This document shows positions 45,389 through 53,884 of a stretch of DNA of 64,000 bases, piece by piece. How positions within the stretch are numbered: position 1 is the stretch's first letter; the number at the start of each line of letters is the position of its first letter. This DNA is from an uncultured Clostridium sp. (lineage in GTDB: Bacteria; Bacillota; Clostridia; Clostridiales; Clostridiaceae): the NCBI RefSeq assembly GCF_947039605.1, contig NZ_CAMQZG010000009.1, positions 1 through 64,000 of the forward strand, given 5' to 3'. The notes under the pieces were generated by a model. The model saw nothing but the letters and a program-made list of their open reading frames with translations. It was not told where the DNA came from and ran no database searches. The position numbers and the translations under genes are program-made.

Positions 45389-46180
45389 ATGTTTAATTTT
45401 TTGATGATGTTTTTTAGTATTATATTTTTAGCATCTCCCTTAAATATTTTTGCTAGTCCGACAACTGTAAATAATACTGAACTTAACTGGTATTATTCTT
45501 TTGATAAAAACTTAAATACTTTAACTTCCCCAAAAGAAGCACCATTTCTTAATGATAATTTAGCACTTTTCAAAGGAAATGAAAATGAAAAAGTTTTATA
45601 TCTTACTTTTGATGAAGGATACGAACAGGGATATACTAATAAAATAATAGATATTCTAAATGATAATAAAGTTCCTGCTGCTTTTTTTGTTACAAAATAT
45701 TATATGAGTAAAGAACCTGATATAGTAAAAAAAATGCACTCAACCGGTCATTTAGTATGTAATCATTCTAATAAACACAAATCTATGCCAACCCTTATTG
45801 GAAGTCCTGCATTTGAAAGTGAATTTAAAGATACAGAAAAAACTTTCAAAGAAATAACCGGTGAAAATATGCCAATATATTTTAGACCTCCAATGGGTAA
45901 ATATAGTCATAAGTCTTTAGTTGAAACAAATAAACTTGGCTATATTTCAGTTTTTTGGACTTTTGCTTATAAAGACTGGCTTGTTGATAATCAACCTACA
46001 CCTGATGTTGCCTTTAAAAAGATAACTTCAAATATCCATAACGGGCAAATTCTTCTTTTACATGCTTGTTCTAAAACAAATACTGATATTTTAGATAGAC
46101 TCTTAAAGCATTTAAAAGCAGAAGGTTACAGATTTGAATCCTTAGATTATTTATCTAAATCAACTAAAAGTAATACATAA
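45389..46180 (+). CDS. pdaA: Polysaccharide deacetylase PdaA (muramic-delta-lactam formation)
   Basis: PdaA removes the N-acetyl group from muramic acid during spore cortex synthesis, leading to muramic-delta-lactam. The 263-residue exported protein has a signal peptide (about residues 1-22, ending NIFAS), and a NodB domain with motif 1 TFDEGYEQGYT, the H-x3-H motif HSNKH, motif 3 RPPMGKYS, and the C-terminal HNGQILLLHA. The FDEGYE form is particular to PdaA. I use ATG 45389 with GAGGTGA upstream, not the GTG at 45380. Sporulation role is inferred from family. Confidence 0.93.
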   Translation: MFNFLMMFFSIIFLASPLNIFASPTTVNNTELNWYYSFDKNLNTLTSPKEAPFLNDNLALFKGNENEKVLYLTFDEGYEQGYTNKIIDILNDNKVPAAFFVTKYYMSKEPDIVKKMHSTGHLVCNHSNKHKSMPTLIGSPAFESEFKDTEKTFKEITGENMPIYFRPPMGKYSHKSLVETNKLGYISVFWTFAYKDWLVDNQPTPDVAFKKITSNIHNGQILLLHACSKTNTDILDRLLKHLKAEGYRFESLDYLSKSTKSNT

Positions 46181-46218
46181 AAAATTAGAGCCAACTTTTG
46201 ATAGTGGCTCTAATTTTT
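46180..46218 (+). terminator. Bidirectional terminator between pdaA and the cyclodeaminase gene
   Basis: A perfect 14-bp stem (46180-46193 with 46205-46218) with A- and T-tracts on both sides serves the two convergent genes. Confidence 0.92.
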
Positions 46219-46851
46219 TTAAAGGTATTTATTTATAACATTCATAGATTCCATTTTCATTATGTTGTTATTTTCTTCTATAATTCTAAGTTTATTACCT
46301 ACACTCTTTTGAATATCTGCATCTTTTATAAAGTTTAAATTCACTTTAACATTTATGATTGATGATTCAATAGCTGCATGTAGCATAATTGCTGCTATAG
46401 CTGCATCTGATACTAAATTTTTATTTCCTTTTTCAGCTGCAAACATTATATTTTTATAAAAACTAAGACTTTCTTCAGCAAGACTTAAAGGTACTATCAT
46501 ACACTCTAAAGTCTTTTTTTCAATCTCATGTGTTCTTCTTTTTTTCTCTTCATCTGTTTCTTTTGGAAGTTTATATGTTCCCATTAATGCATTAAATGCA
46601 TTTCCATCTTTTTTTGCGAACTTTAATGCTTCCATGTAAAAGCCTTTTGCCTCTTCTACATTTTCATTTAATAAAATCTTATCATCTTCTGATAATTCCT
46701 CATAAACTTTTTTCCCTACTGTAAGACTGTAAACCATAGAACTTAATGCCCCTGCAAGCGAAGCAACTATTGCTGCCACTGCACCGCCTCCTGGCGCTGG
46801 TTTCTCTGATGCTAAATCAAGTATAAATTCCTCAATTTTTTGATTATTCAT
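46219..46851 (-). CDS. Cyclodeaminase/cyclohydrolase family protein (FchA-like)
   Basis: A 210-residue helical protein of the formiminotransferase-cyclodeaminase family. The glycine-rich start EKPAPGGGAVAAIVASLAGALSSMVYSL (about residues 15-42) is the folate-binding signature. Members act either as methenyl-THF cyclohydrolase (FchA of acetogens) or formimino-THF cyclodeaminase. No other one-carbon or histidine-degradation genes are adjacent, so the reaction cannot be fixed. It is 15 bases after a TPR gene and has AAGGAGG upstream. Confidence 0.85.
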   Translation of the reverse strand: MNNQKIEEFILDLASEKPAPGGGAVAAIVASLAGALSSMVYSLTVGKKVYEELSEDDKILLNENVEEAKGFYMEALKFAKKDGNAFNALMGTYKLPKETDEEKKRRTHEIEKKTLECMIVPLSLAEESLSFYKNIMFAAEKGNKNLVSDAAIAAIMLHAAIESSIINVKVNLNFIKDADIQKSVGNKLRIIEENNNIMKMESMNVINKYL

Positions 46852-46866
46852 TTTGCATCCTCCTTC

Positions 46867-47955
46867 TTAGAGGTCTTTAAAGTATTTTTTAATTTCCTTT
46901 ACAACCTCATCATCTTTATTAATTGCTTCCGCAAGTTTTAAATGCTTTTTAGCATTCTCTATATCATCATTATGAACATAGCACATTATAAGATTAGTGC
47001 ACACCTCTACATCCTTTGTACCTTCAAATGCTTTTCTAAAACAATTTATAGCATTATCATAATCAGCAAGTGATGCATAGTTTATTCCAAGTTCATTTAC
47101 TACCTCTACTATATTAGTATCAAGTGCCTGACTCTCATTAAGATAGTATATTGCTTTTTCAAAATTCCCAAGTCTTCTGTAACATGAACCTATGTAAAAT
47201 CTAAGGATTGCATCCTCTTCAAACTTATCTGCTAAAGGTAAGAATTTTGTAAGTGCTGTTGTAGGGTCTTCTATTAATGCTTTTTTTCCCTCTTCATATG
47301 CACTAGCGTCTTCTACTTCTTCACATAAGGCTTCTATCTCTGAAGTTTTTTCTCCACCCTTATTGATATATTCATTTATATCAACTAAAGCGTTACTAAG
47401 TTTTTCTTTATCCTTATTTGCAAGTGCTGCATAAAGATATGGGAAAGCTTCTTTATCAAATAATTCTTTAGCTTTATCTGATATATCAAGTTGAGTATCA
47501 TTATATGCACTATTAGCCTCTCTTAAAGCTTCACATACAAGTAAAGTCTTTTCATAAGTTTCTTTGCTTGCTTCAAACTCACATAATCCTAAAAGAAGCA
47601 TTAAAGCATCCTCAAGTTCATTTTCTTTAGTTTTATCTGCAATAAGACTTCTTATTAATTTTTCTGAATCCTTAACTAATGGGATTATCTTTTTATAATC
47701 ACTATTAAATTTTAATTTTTTATCTCCACCCATAGCGAAAAACATACCTTCTACAAAATAATTTATAGGAAGTTTATCAAGTTTTAAACCACTTTTCACA
47801 TCTTGATTTAAGTGTACTGGGTCTATTGGTATGTATAGATCTTTTATTTTATAATCCTTATTATCTGCTCCTAATGCTTGTAAAAATCCATCTGCATTAA
47901 TCTCCATAAATAGTAATCTTGCTAATTTATCTTTTGAATATTCATTAAAATCCAA
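46867..47955 (-). CDS. TPR-repeat protein, function unknown
   Basis: A 362-residue soluble acidic protein. The C-terminal third contains tetratricopeptide repeats (for example DAILRFYIGSCYRRLGNFEKAIYYLNES and VEVVNELGINYASLADYDNAINCFRKAF, about residues 250-320). The N-terminal part is not recognised. The start is TTG 47955, because no ATG is found before residue 17; GAGGAG lies 12 bases upstream, an unusually long gap. Probably transcribed with the cyclodeaminase gene. Confidence 0.75.
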   Translation of the reverse strand: MDFNEYSKDKLARLLFMEINADGFLQALGADNKDYKIKDLYIPIDPVHLNQDVKSGLKLDKLPINYFVEGMFFAMGGDKKLKFNSDYKKIIPLVKDSEKLIRSLIADKTKENELEDALMLLLGLCEFEASKETYEKTLLVCEALREANSAYNDTQLDISDKAKELFDKEAFPYLYAALANKDKEKLSNALVDINEYINKGGEKTSEIEALCEEVEDASAYEEGKKALIEDPTTALTKFLPLADKFEEDAILRFYIGSCYRRLGNFEKAIYYLNESQALDTNIVEVVNELGINYASLADYDNAINCFRKAFEGTKDVEVCTNLIMCYVHNDDIENAKKHLKLAEAINKDDEVVKEIKKYFKDL

Positions 47956-47985
47956 TATTAATTACAACTCCTCTTTCTAAAAACA

Positions 47986-48010
47986 TAGGTTGCCCTTTTG
48001 AGGCAACCTA
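47986..48010 (-). terminator. Terminator after phosphohexomutase gene
   Basis: A perfect 9-bp GC-rich stem (47986-47994 with 48002-48010, loop of seven) is followed by TGTTTTTAG on the minus strand, just after the stop codon of the mutase gene. Confidence 0.85.
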
Positions 48011-48017
48011 CTATTTA

Positions 48018-49748
48018 TTAATTTAATTTCTCATTTATTATAGACATAACATCTTTCTCAAACTGAGCACTCTTAGCCTCTGCATCCTCAAGACTTGAAC
48101 CTTTAACTGATAAGTAAACTTTCATTTTTGGTTCTGTCCCTGATGGTCTTACAACAAACCATGAATCATCCTCTAAAACATATTTTAACACATTTGATTT
48201 TGGAAGGTCTATATTTTTTTGCTCTGCTGTTAAGTTATTAAGCTCTTTACTTAATTTATAATCAAATGCAGTAACAATTTTAACTCCTGCAACTTCTGAA
48301 ATTGTTGTATTTCTTAAAGCTTCTATGCAAGCTCCTATTTTTTCTTGTCCTTCTTTGCCCTCAAGTGTTACTGACACTAAAGTTTCTTTAAAGTATCCAT
48401 ACTTATCATATAAATCTACTAAAGCCTCATATAATGTCTTTCCTTGCTTCTTATAGTATAGTGTCATCTCAGCAATCATTTGGGCAGCAACTACTGCATC
48501 CTTATCTCTTGCTTGTGTTCCTATAAGGTAACCATAACTCTCTTCAAATCCTAATAAATACTCATACTCATTAGTTTTTTCAAACTCAGTCATCATTTCC
48601 CCAATATATTTAAATCCTGTAAGAAGGTCAAATAACTTAACTCCATACTCATCTGTAATTTTTCTTACAGCTTCTGTTGTAACTATAGTTTTTGTTACCG
48701 CCCCATTCTTTGGAAGTCTATTCATTTCTTTTAATGATGAAATTACATAGTGAGTTAAAAGTATTCCTGTTTGATTACCTGATAATACTTTATACTCTCC
48801 ACTATTATCTTTTACAACAACCCCAATTCTATCACAGTCTGGATCTGTTCCAAATATAACATCAGCTCCAACTTCTTCTGAAAGTTTTAAAGCAAGTTCA
48901 AATACTTTTGGATCTTCTGGATTTGGATATGGTGCTGTTGGGAATTCTCCATCTGGAAGTTCTTGTTCTTTAACAACATTAACATTCTCATATCCAAGTT
49001 CTGATAAAATCCTTCTTACAGGCACGTTTCCTGAACCATGAATAGGTGTATAAACTATATTTAAATCTTTAGCATATTCTTTTACTAATTCTTCTCTTAT
49101 AGTAACTTTTTTAAGTTCAGTCATAAATGCTGCATCTACTTCTTCACCAATATAAACAAGAAGTCCTGCTTCTATCGCAGCCTCTTCACTCATTGTTTTT
49201 ATGTCATTATAATCTTCTATGTTATTTACATATGTTATAACTTTTCCAGCTGGCTCATCAGTAAGTTGGCATCCATTCTCATCATAAGCCTTGTACCCAT
49301 TATAAATCTTAGGATTATGTGAAGCTGTAAGAACTATTCCACCATTACACTTTAAATATCTTACTGCAAATGATAATAAAGGTGTAGGTCTTAAACTTTC
49401 AAATAAGTATACCTTTATCCCATTAGCTGCTAAATTAAGTGCTGCTGCTTTTGAAAATACATCTGATTTATTTCTTGAATCATATGCTATTGCAACTGAT
49501 ATATTTTCTTTATATTCATTATTTAAAAAGTTAGCAAAACCTTGAGTAGCTTTTCCAACTGTTGTTACATTAAGTCTGTTAGTACCTGCACCTATTATTC
49601 CTCTAAGTCCGCCTGTACCAAAATCTAATTCTTTATAAAATCTATCTTCAATTTCCTTTTTATCACCATTAATTGCTCTAAGCTCTTCCTTTAAATCCTC
49701 TGAAATTGTATCAGATGATAACCATTTTTCATACTTTTCTCTATACAT
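48018..49748 (-). CDS. Phosphoglucomutase/phosphomannomutase (phospho-sugar mutase)
   Basis: An alpha-D-phosphohexomutase of 576 residues, the long form typified by Bacillus PgcA. The catalytic phosphoserine lies in TASHNPKIYNGYKAYDENG near residue 143, the metal loop is DPDCDRIGV near 300, the sugar loop GFEESYGYLIG near 400, and the phosphate loop RPSGTEPKMKVY near 540. It converts glucose-6-P and glucose-1-P for surface polymers or glycogen. Substrate preference is not certain. ATG has AGGAGG upstream. Confidence 0.92.
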   Translation of the reverse strand: MYREKYEKWLSSDTISEDLKEELRAINGDKKEIEDRFYKELDFGTGGLRGIIGAGTNRLNVTTVGKATQGFANFLNNEYKENISVAIAYDSRNKSDVFSKAAALNLAANGIKVYLFESLRPTPLLSFAVRYLKCNGGIVLTASHNPKIYNGYKAYDENGCQLTDEPAGKVITYVNNIEDYNDIKTMSEEAAIEAGLLVYIGEEVDAAFMTELKKVTIREELVKEYAKDLNIVYTPIHGSGNVPVRRILSELGYENVNVVKEQELPDGEFPTAPYPNPEDPKVFELALKLSEEVGADVIFGTDPDCDRIGVVVKDNSGEYKVLSGNQTGILLTHYVISSLKEMNRLPKNGAVTKTIVTTEAVRKITDEYGVKLFDLLTGFKYIGEMMTEFEKTNEYEYLLGFEESYGYLIGTQARDKDAVVAAQMIAEMTLYYKKQGKTLYEALVDLYDKYGYFKETLVSVTLEGKEGQEKIGACIEALRNTTISEVAGVKIVTAFDYKLSKELNNLTAEQKNIDLPKSNVLKYVLEDDSWFVVRPSGTEPKMKVYLSVKGSSLEDAEAKSAQFEKDVMSIINEKLN

Positions 49749-49887
49749 AAATTCATCCTCCTAATTATTAACTATAAATAATTATATTATATAAAGTACT
49801 ATTATAATACTATAATTTAAAACATGAGTATAATTTTAACATATTTCTCGAATATGACTATAGTTTTCATGGAAAATTAAAGAAAAA

Positions 49888-49910
49888 GGGCATCTTATGT
49901 CAAGATGCCC
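49888..49910 (-). terminator. Terminator after ribosomal protein L25 gene
   Basis: A perfect 9-bp stem (49888-49896 with 49902-49910, loop of five) followed by TTTTTCTTT on the minus strand. Confidence 0.92.
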
Positions 49911-49918
49911 ACTTAAAT

Positions 49919-50512
49919 TTACTTTTCTTCTACTGCTTCTTCTACAGTTTCCACAACTTCTTGTCTTTTTTGTTCATAACTTATTGTTGCAATAACACTT
50001 TCTAAACTATCTAAGATAGATATTTCACTTGCAAATTCCACATCTGCTATTTTAAAGTTATCGCCAATGTTTGCTTTTGTAACATCTATATTTATACTCT
50101 TAGGTATACTATCTGCATCACACTTAACTTTTATATTATCTTTTTGCTTTTGCAAAACTGCACCACTCTTAATAAGTTGCTCTTCACCTGAAAATGTAAT
50201 TGGTACATTTGCTGTAACCTTTTCATGTGCATTAACTTGTGCTAAATCAACATGAATTATCTTTCTTGTTATTGCATCTCTTTGCACTTCCTTTATAAGG
50301 GCTTTATGGTTAGCTCCATCTAAATTCACACCTACAACACTATTTACTCCCTCTTGAAGTATATATTGATTAAGCTCTAGAGCTCCTATTTCAATAAGAG
50401 TATTCTGACTAGCCTTTCCATATAAAATCCCTGGAACTTTCCCTTCTTTTCTTGTTTTTCTAGCCCCATGATGTGTTTCCTTAACTCTTTGATTAATATT
50501 TAAATTTTCCAT
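49919..50512 (-). CDS. ctc: Ribosomal protein L25 / general stress protein Ctc
   Basis: L25 binds 5S rRNA. The 197-residue long form has the N-terminal 5S-binding domain (RVKETHHGARKTRKEGKVPGILYGKASQNTLIEI, residues 9-42) and a C-terminal TL5/Ctc beta domain (about 95-185), ending in an acidic tail. Normal length for Firmicutes Ctc. ATG has AGGAGG seven bases upstream. Monocistronic between two terminators. Confidence 0.94.
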   Translation of the reverse strand: MENLNINQRVKETHHGARKTRKEGKVPGILYGKASQNTLIEIGALELNQYILQEGVNSVVGVNLDGANHKALIKEVQRDAITRKIIHVDLAQVNAHEKVTANVPITFSGEEQLIKSGAVLQKQKDNIKVKCDADSIPKSINIDVTKANIGDNFKIADVEFASEISILDSLESVIATISYEQKRQEVVETVEEAVEEK

Positions 50513-50633
50513 AAACTAATCCCTCCTGTAAAGTATCCTGTCAATTATTCTTAGCAGAAGAGATTATAATTATTCAGGATTTTTTGCAAAAAGAAAAACT
50601 TTTTAAATTTAAATTTTATACACAAAATAAAAT

Positions 50634-50667
50634 AAGGTATAAACAAATAAATTTTTGTTTATACCTT
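50634..50667 (-). terminator. Terminator after HAD hydrolase gene
   Basis: A perfect 14-bp stem (50634-50647 with 50654-50667, loop of six) followed by ATTTTATTTTG on the minus strand. Confidence 0.85.
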
Positions 50668-50681
50668 ACCTATATATTTTA

Positions 50682-51413
50682 TTAAATTATCTCAACTGAA
50701 TCTAAATTAATCTTATACGTAACATCTTTTCTTTCAACAATTACCTTAATTTTTTCACGCATTTCTTTATGTTCTTTAACTTTTCCTATAAGTTCTCTAG
50801 TTGGGTTTATAGCATAAGGATTTCCTACATTTTCAAACATTGTAAAGTCCCCTGATGTATCTCCATAAGCAAAACTCTTAGATAAATCTATATCATATTT
50901 TTCTGTCAATTCTTTTATAGCATTTTGCTTACTAACAGCATCCCACATAGGTGTTATATCCCCTGTGTACTTCTCTTCATCATCAATATTATATATTGTC
51001 CCTCTAAAATCATCCATATTATGCTTTCCTGCCATCTCTTTTACAAGCTCTATTGGTGAACCTGATATAGCTATAACAACATGACCTTGTTCTTTATGCC
51101 ATTTAATTCTCTCTCTTGTAAAAGTATAAACTCTATCACCTTTTTGCTCTATAACATTCTTTGCAATATGGTCTATATGATATTTTTTAAGTCCCTTTAT
51201 AGCATCTATGTATATATCAACCATTTTTAATAAGTACTCGTCATAGTCGCCTTGTCGCTTGTCCCACTTCACAAAAGCAGGTTTAACTTCATTATCCCAC
51301 TTTTCTTCTTTTATAAGTTCATACTTTACTATTTTCTTAAATACCTCTGTTATTAATCCTTCTCTATAAATCGTTCCATCTATATCAAAGAAAGCTGCTA
51401 TTCTTTTTTCCAT
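50682..51413 (-). CDS. HAD-superfamily (IB) phosphatase
   Basis: A 243-residue HAD hydrolase. Motif I is FFDIDGTIYREG near residues 8-19, motif II is AISGSPIELV near 115, and motif III/IV is SFAYGDTSGDFTMFENVGNPYAINP near 182-206. The layout resembles SerB-like IB enzymes, but HADs of this type dephosphorylate many small molecules and the substrate cannot be inferred. Start ATG follows AAGGAGG. Alone between L25 and DUF523 genes. Confidence 0.88.
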   Translation of the reverse strand: MEKRIAAFFDIDGTIYREGLITEVFKKIVKYELIKEEKWDNEVKPAFVKWDKRQGDYDEYLLKMVDIYIDAIKGLKKYHIDHIAKNVIEQKGDRVYTFTRERIKWHKEQGHVVIAISGSPIELVKEMAGKHNMDDFRGTIYNIDDEEKYTGDITPMWDAVSKQNAIKELTEKYDIDLSKSFAYGDTSGDFTMFENVGNPYAINPTRELIGKVKEHKEMREKIKVIVERKDVTYKINLDSVEII

Positions 51414-51507
51414 AGTAAATTCCTCCTTTGTTTAAAGTATCTCAAAATTTGTTAATTATATTATATCATTTTTCAACATAATTTTACAATAGTATCTACA
51501 GTAGGTT

Positions 51508-51948
51508 TTATACATCATCTTCTGTTAAAACTTTTATATTATTATCAATAAATAATTGGGCTGTTACACCATTACCCTTAATTTTTATATTTGAGAATGT
51601 TCCATCATAAACCATTCCCTTTCCACAAGAAGGACTTTTTGCTTTCAAAATTGCAAGTTCCACTTTATTTTCCTTAGCAATTTTCAAACTCTCCACAGCT
51701 CCCCTTAAAAATTCTAAAGTAACATCTTTATCATCATTAGTTATTATCTTATCTTTATTATCTAATACCCCCTTAGCACTACCTATTATCTCTGCTGGAT
51801 TTCTTGGCGTTGAAAGCCCACCTAGTTCTTCTGGGCATATACAAACAACCTCTTTATCCTTAATAAAATCTAAAACTTTTTTATTTTTATTATTTCCACC
51901 ACTATACTTACAATTCTCACCACATAAACAAGCACTCACTAAAATCAT
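51508..51948 (-). CDS. DUF523 family protein
   Basis: A 146-residue protein with conserved cysteines: VSACLCGENCKYSGGNN near residues 4-20, VCICPEELGGLSTPRNPAEI near 34-53, and LKAKSPSCGKGMVYDG near 102-117. The cysteine pattern suggests a metal or iron-sulfur site, but the function of DUF523 is not known. It lies 11 bases after the MATE transporter gene and is probably co-transcribed with it. Confidence 0.9.
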   Translation of the reverse strand: MILVSACLCGENCKYSGGNNKNKKVLDFIKDKEVVCICPEELGGLSTPRNPAEIIGSAKGVLDNKDKIITNDDKDVTLEFLRGAVESLKIAKENKVELAILKAKSPSCGKGMVYDGTFSNIKIKGNGVTAQLFIDNNIKVLTEDDV

Positions 51949-51959
51949 ACCCTACACCT

Positions 51960-53288
51960 CTACAAATTATTTTTTCTTTTAAATCTTATAAACATTATAC
52001 CACCAATTATACACATTAAAATCTCGGTAACTGCCATTGACCATATAACTCCATGAAGTCCAAAGAAATAGTGTAAAACTATTATAACAACTATATAAGA
52101 AACACCTTGTAATATAGACATTATCATTGTTTCAAAACCTTGACCTGTTGCTTGGAATACTCCTATAATCAATCCTGTAAACCCATTGAATATAGCCGCT
52201 AAAAGCATTACTGATAATATGTAAACTCCAATAGTTATAACTTCTTGATTATTTGAAAATCCTCTTATAATTTGATTTCTAAGTATAAAAACTATACTAC
52301 AAAAAACAAGTAATATTACCGCAATATATGTAAAAGCATATTTTAAAGCCTCTTTCATCCTTTTAGTGTTTTTAGCAGCAAAATTATATGCAAAAAGAGG
52401 AATTAACCCTAAAAATACTCCCATAGCTAAGAACTCTGGAATCTGAGTTATTCTAAGTGCAATCCCAAAAGAAGTTACAACTCCATCACCATACTCAATT
52501 GCAAAATTATTAATAAGAAGTGTTACAATAATTATAAATATTGCTTGAAAAAGCTCTCCAAGTCCTACTTTATAAATTTCCTGTCTATCACTTAAAGAAA
52601 TTTTATAATGACTTAAAAATCCTTTTAAATATAAACTTTTTTTCTCTAAAAAATATATGTAATATGCAACTGCACCAAGATTAGCTAAAATAGTAGCAAC
52701 TGCTGCTCCTATAACATTAAAATTAAAATATAAAATAAATATAGGGTCTAATACTAAGCTACATATAGAACTTATAACAACTCCATACATTGACTCTTTT
52801 GATGCCCCTTCTGCTCTTACAAGCTGTTCTAAGGCAAAATTTAATACTATAGAAAATCCCCCTATAAATAAAACTACTATGTACTCTCTTGTATAAGCAA
52901 AAGTTTGAGCATTCGCTCCAAGAATTTTTGTTATAAATGATGAAAATATAACTGCAATTATTGCAACTATAATTCCACCTATAATACTAGAGTAAAAAGT
53001 ATACCCAGCTATTTTTTTGCATTTTTCTGTATTTCCCTCACCTGCAAGTCTAGAAATAAAAGTTCCACCACCAGCTCCAAAAACATTTCCAATTGCCATT
53101 AATACAACAAATACAGGTAATCCAAATGTAATTGCAGAAAACATAGCAGTATTATGTAAAAGCCCTATAAAATAAGCATTTATAACACTATAAATAGTTG
53201 CAACTGACATACCAATCATCATTGGCACTGCAAGTTTTCTTACTGATTTTCTAATTGGTGCTTCCTTTAAATAATATTCATTTTCCAT
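51960..53288 (-). CDS. MATE family efflux transporter
   Basis: A 442-residue protein with 12 membrane helices and the MATE/NorM-DinF fold; conserved stretches are GNVFGAGGGTFISRLAGEGN near residues 67-86 and AEGASKESMYGVVISSI near 164-180. MATE proteins export drugs and cationic compounds using sodium or proton gradients. It directly follows a MarR regulator by 33 bases, a pairing typical of drug-responsive efflux. ATG has AAGGAG upstream. Substrate unknown. Confidence 0.92.
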   Translation of the reverse strand: MENEYYLKEAPIRKSVRKLAVPMMIGMSVATIYSVINAYFIGLLHNTAMFSAITFGLPVFVVLMAIGNVFGAGGGTFISRLAGEGNTEKCKKIAGYTFYSSIIGGIIVAIIAVIFSSFITKILGANAQTFAYTREYIVVLFIGGFSIVLNFALEQLVRAEGASKESMYGVVISSICSLVLDPIFILYFNFNVIGAAVATILANLGAVAYYIYFLEKKSLYLKGFLSHYKISLSDRQEIYKVGLGELFQAIFIIIVTLLINNFAIEYGDGVVTSFGIALRITQIPEFLAMGVFLGLIPLFAYNFAAKNTKRMKEALKYAFTYIAVILLVFCSIVFILRNQIIRGFSNNQEVITIGVYILSVMLLAAIFNGFTGLIIGVFQATGQGFETMIMSILQGVSYIVVIIVLHYFFGLHGVIWSMAVTEILMCIIGGIMFIRFKRKNNL

Positions 53289-53321
53289 AAAATACTCCTT
53301 ATCTTTTGTTCAAATTTCAAA

Positions 53322-53747
53322 TTATAAATTTTTATTTACCTTATCTAATAAATCTTTTAAAGTTTTACTCTCATCCTCTGTTAATGTGCTATACATTTGA
53401 ATTTCAATATTATCAAATACATTTTTAAACTCTGCAACAAGTGCAATACCTTTATCTAAAACATAAATTTTCTTTTGTCTTTCATTTTCCTCATTAATCA
53501 CTCTTTTTATATATCCTTTTCTCTCAAGTCCTTGAAGCATACTAGTTATACTAGCCTTAGTTTTATTAAACTTTTTAGCTAAATCATTTTGAATAACTCC
53601 CTCTTCTTGATGTTTATAAATATAGCCTATCATTTTAGCCTGCTTTGAATTTAATCCTGTTCCTAAAAGATTAGAATCAGCATTATTTTTTGTCTTTATC
53701 CCAATTTCTCTAATTAACCCTGAAATCTCTAAATTTATTTTTTTCAT
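53322..53747 (-). CDS. MarR family transcriptional regulator
   Basis: A 141-residue winged-helix dimeric repressor: helices and recognition region GVIQNDLAKKFNKTKASITSMLQGLERKGYIKRVINEENERQKKIYVLDKG. It very likely represses itself and the MATE gene behind it. ATG 53747 has GGAGGG eight bases upstream; the earlier ATG at 53762 overlaps this Shine-Dalgarno and is rejected. A perfect sigma-A promoter with built-in inverted repeat lies 24-70 bases upstream. Confidence 0.92.
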   Translation of the reverse strand: MKKINLEISGLIREIGIKTKNNADSNLLGTGLNSKQAKMIGYIYKHQEEGVIQNDLAKKFNKTKASITSMLQGLERKGYIKRVINEENERQKKIYVLDKGIALVAEFKNVFDNIEIQMYSTLTEDESKTLKDLLDKVNKNL

Positions 53748-53770
53748 CCAAAATCCCTCCATATCAATTT

Positions 53771-53817
53771 AGTTTGAATTCTAACTAAATTATAATAGTT
53801 AGAATTCAAACTGTCAA
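53771..53817 (-). promoter_or_regulatory. Consensus promoter and MarR operator
   Basis: Minus strand: TTGACA (53812-53817), 17-base spacer, TATAAT (53789-53794). A perfect 17-bp inverted repeat (53771-53787 with 53796-53812) fills the spacer and the region after the -10; each arm contains GAATTC and is itself nearly palindromic. A bound regulator would block RNA polymerase completely. Confidence 0.9.
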
Positions 53818-53844
53818 ATTTATAACTATTATAAAATAAAAAAA

Positions 53845-53877
53845 GTTAGTTTAAAGTTTTATCAACTTCAAACTAAC
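53845..53877 (-). terminator. Terminator after mutS2
   Basis: A 14-bp stem with one wobble pair (53845-53858 with 53864-53877, loop of five) and a minus-strand T-run of seven, immediately after the mutS2 stop codon. Confidence 0.9.
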
Positions 53878-53884
53878 CTTTAAA

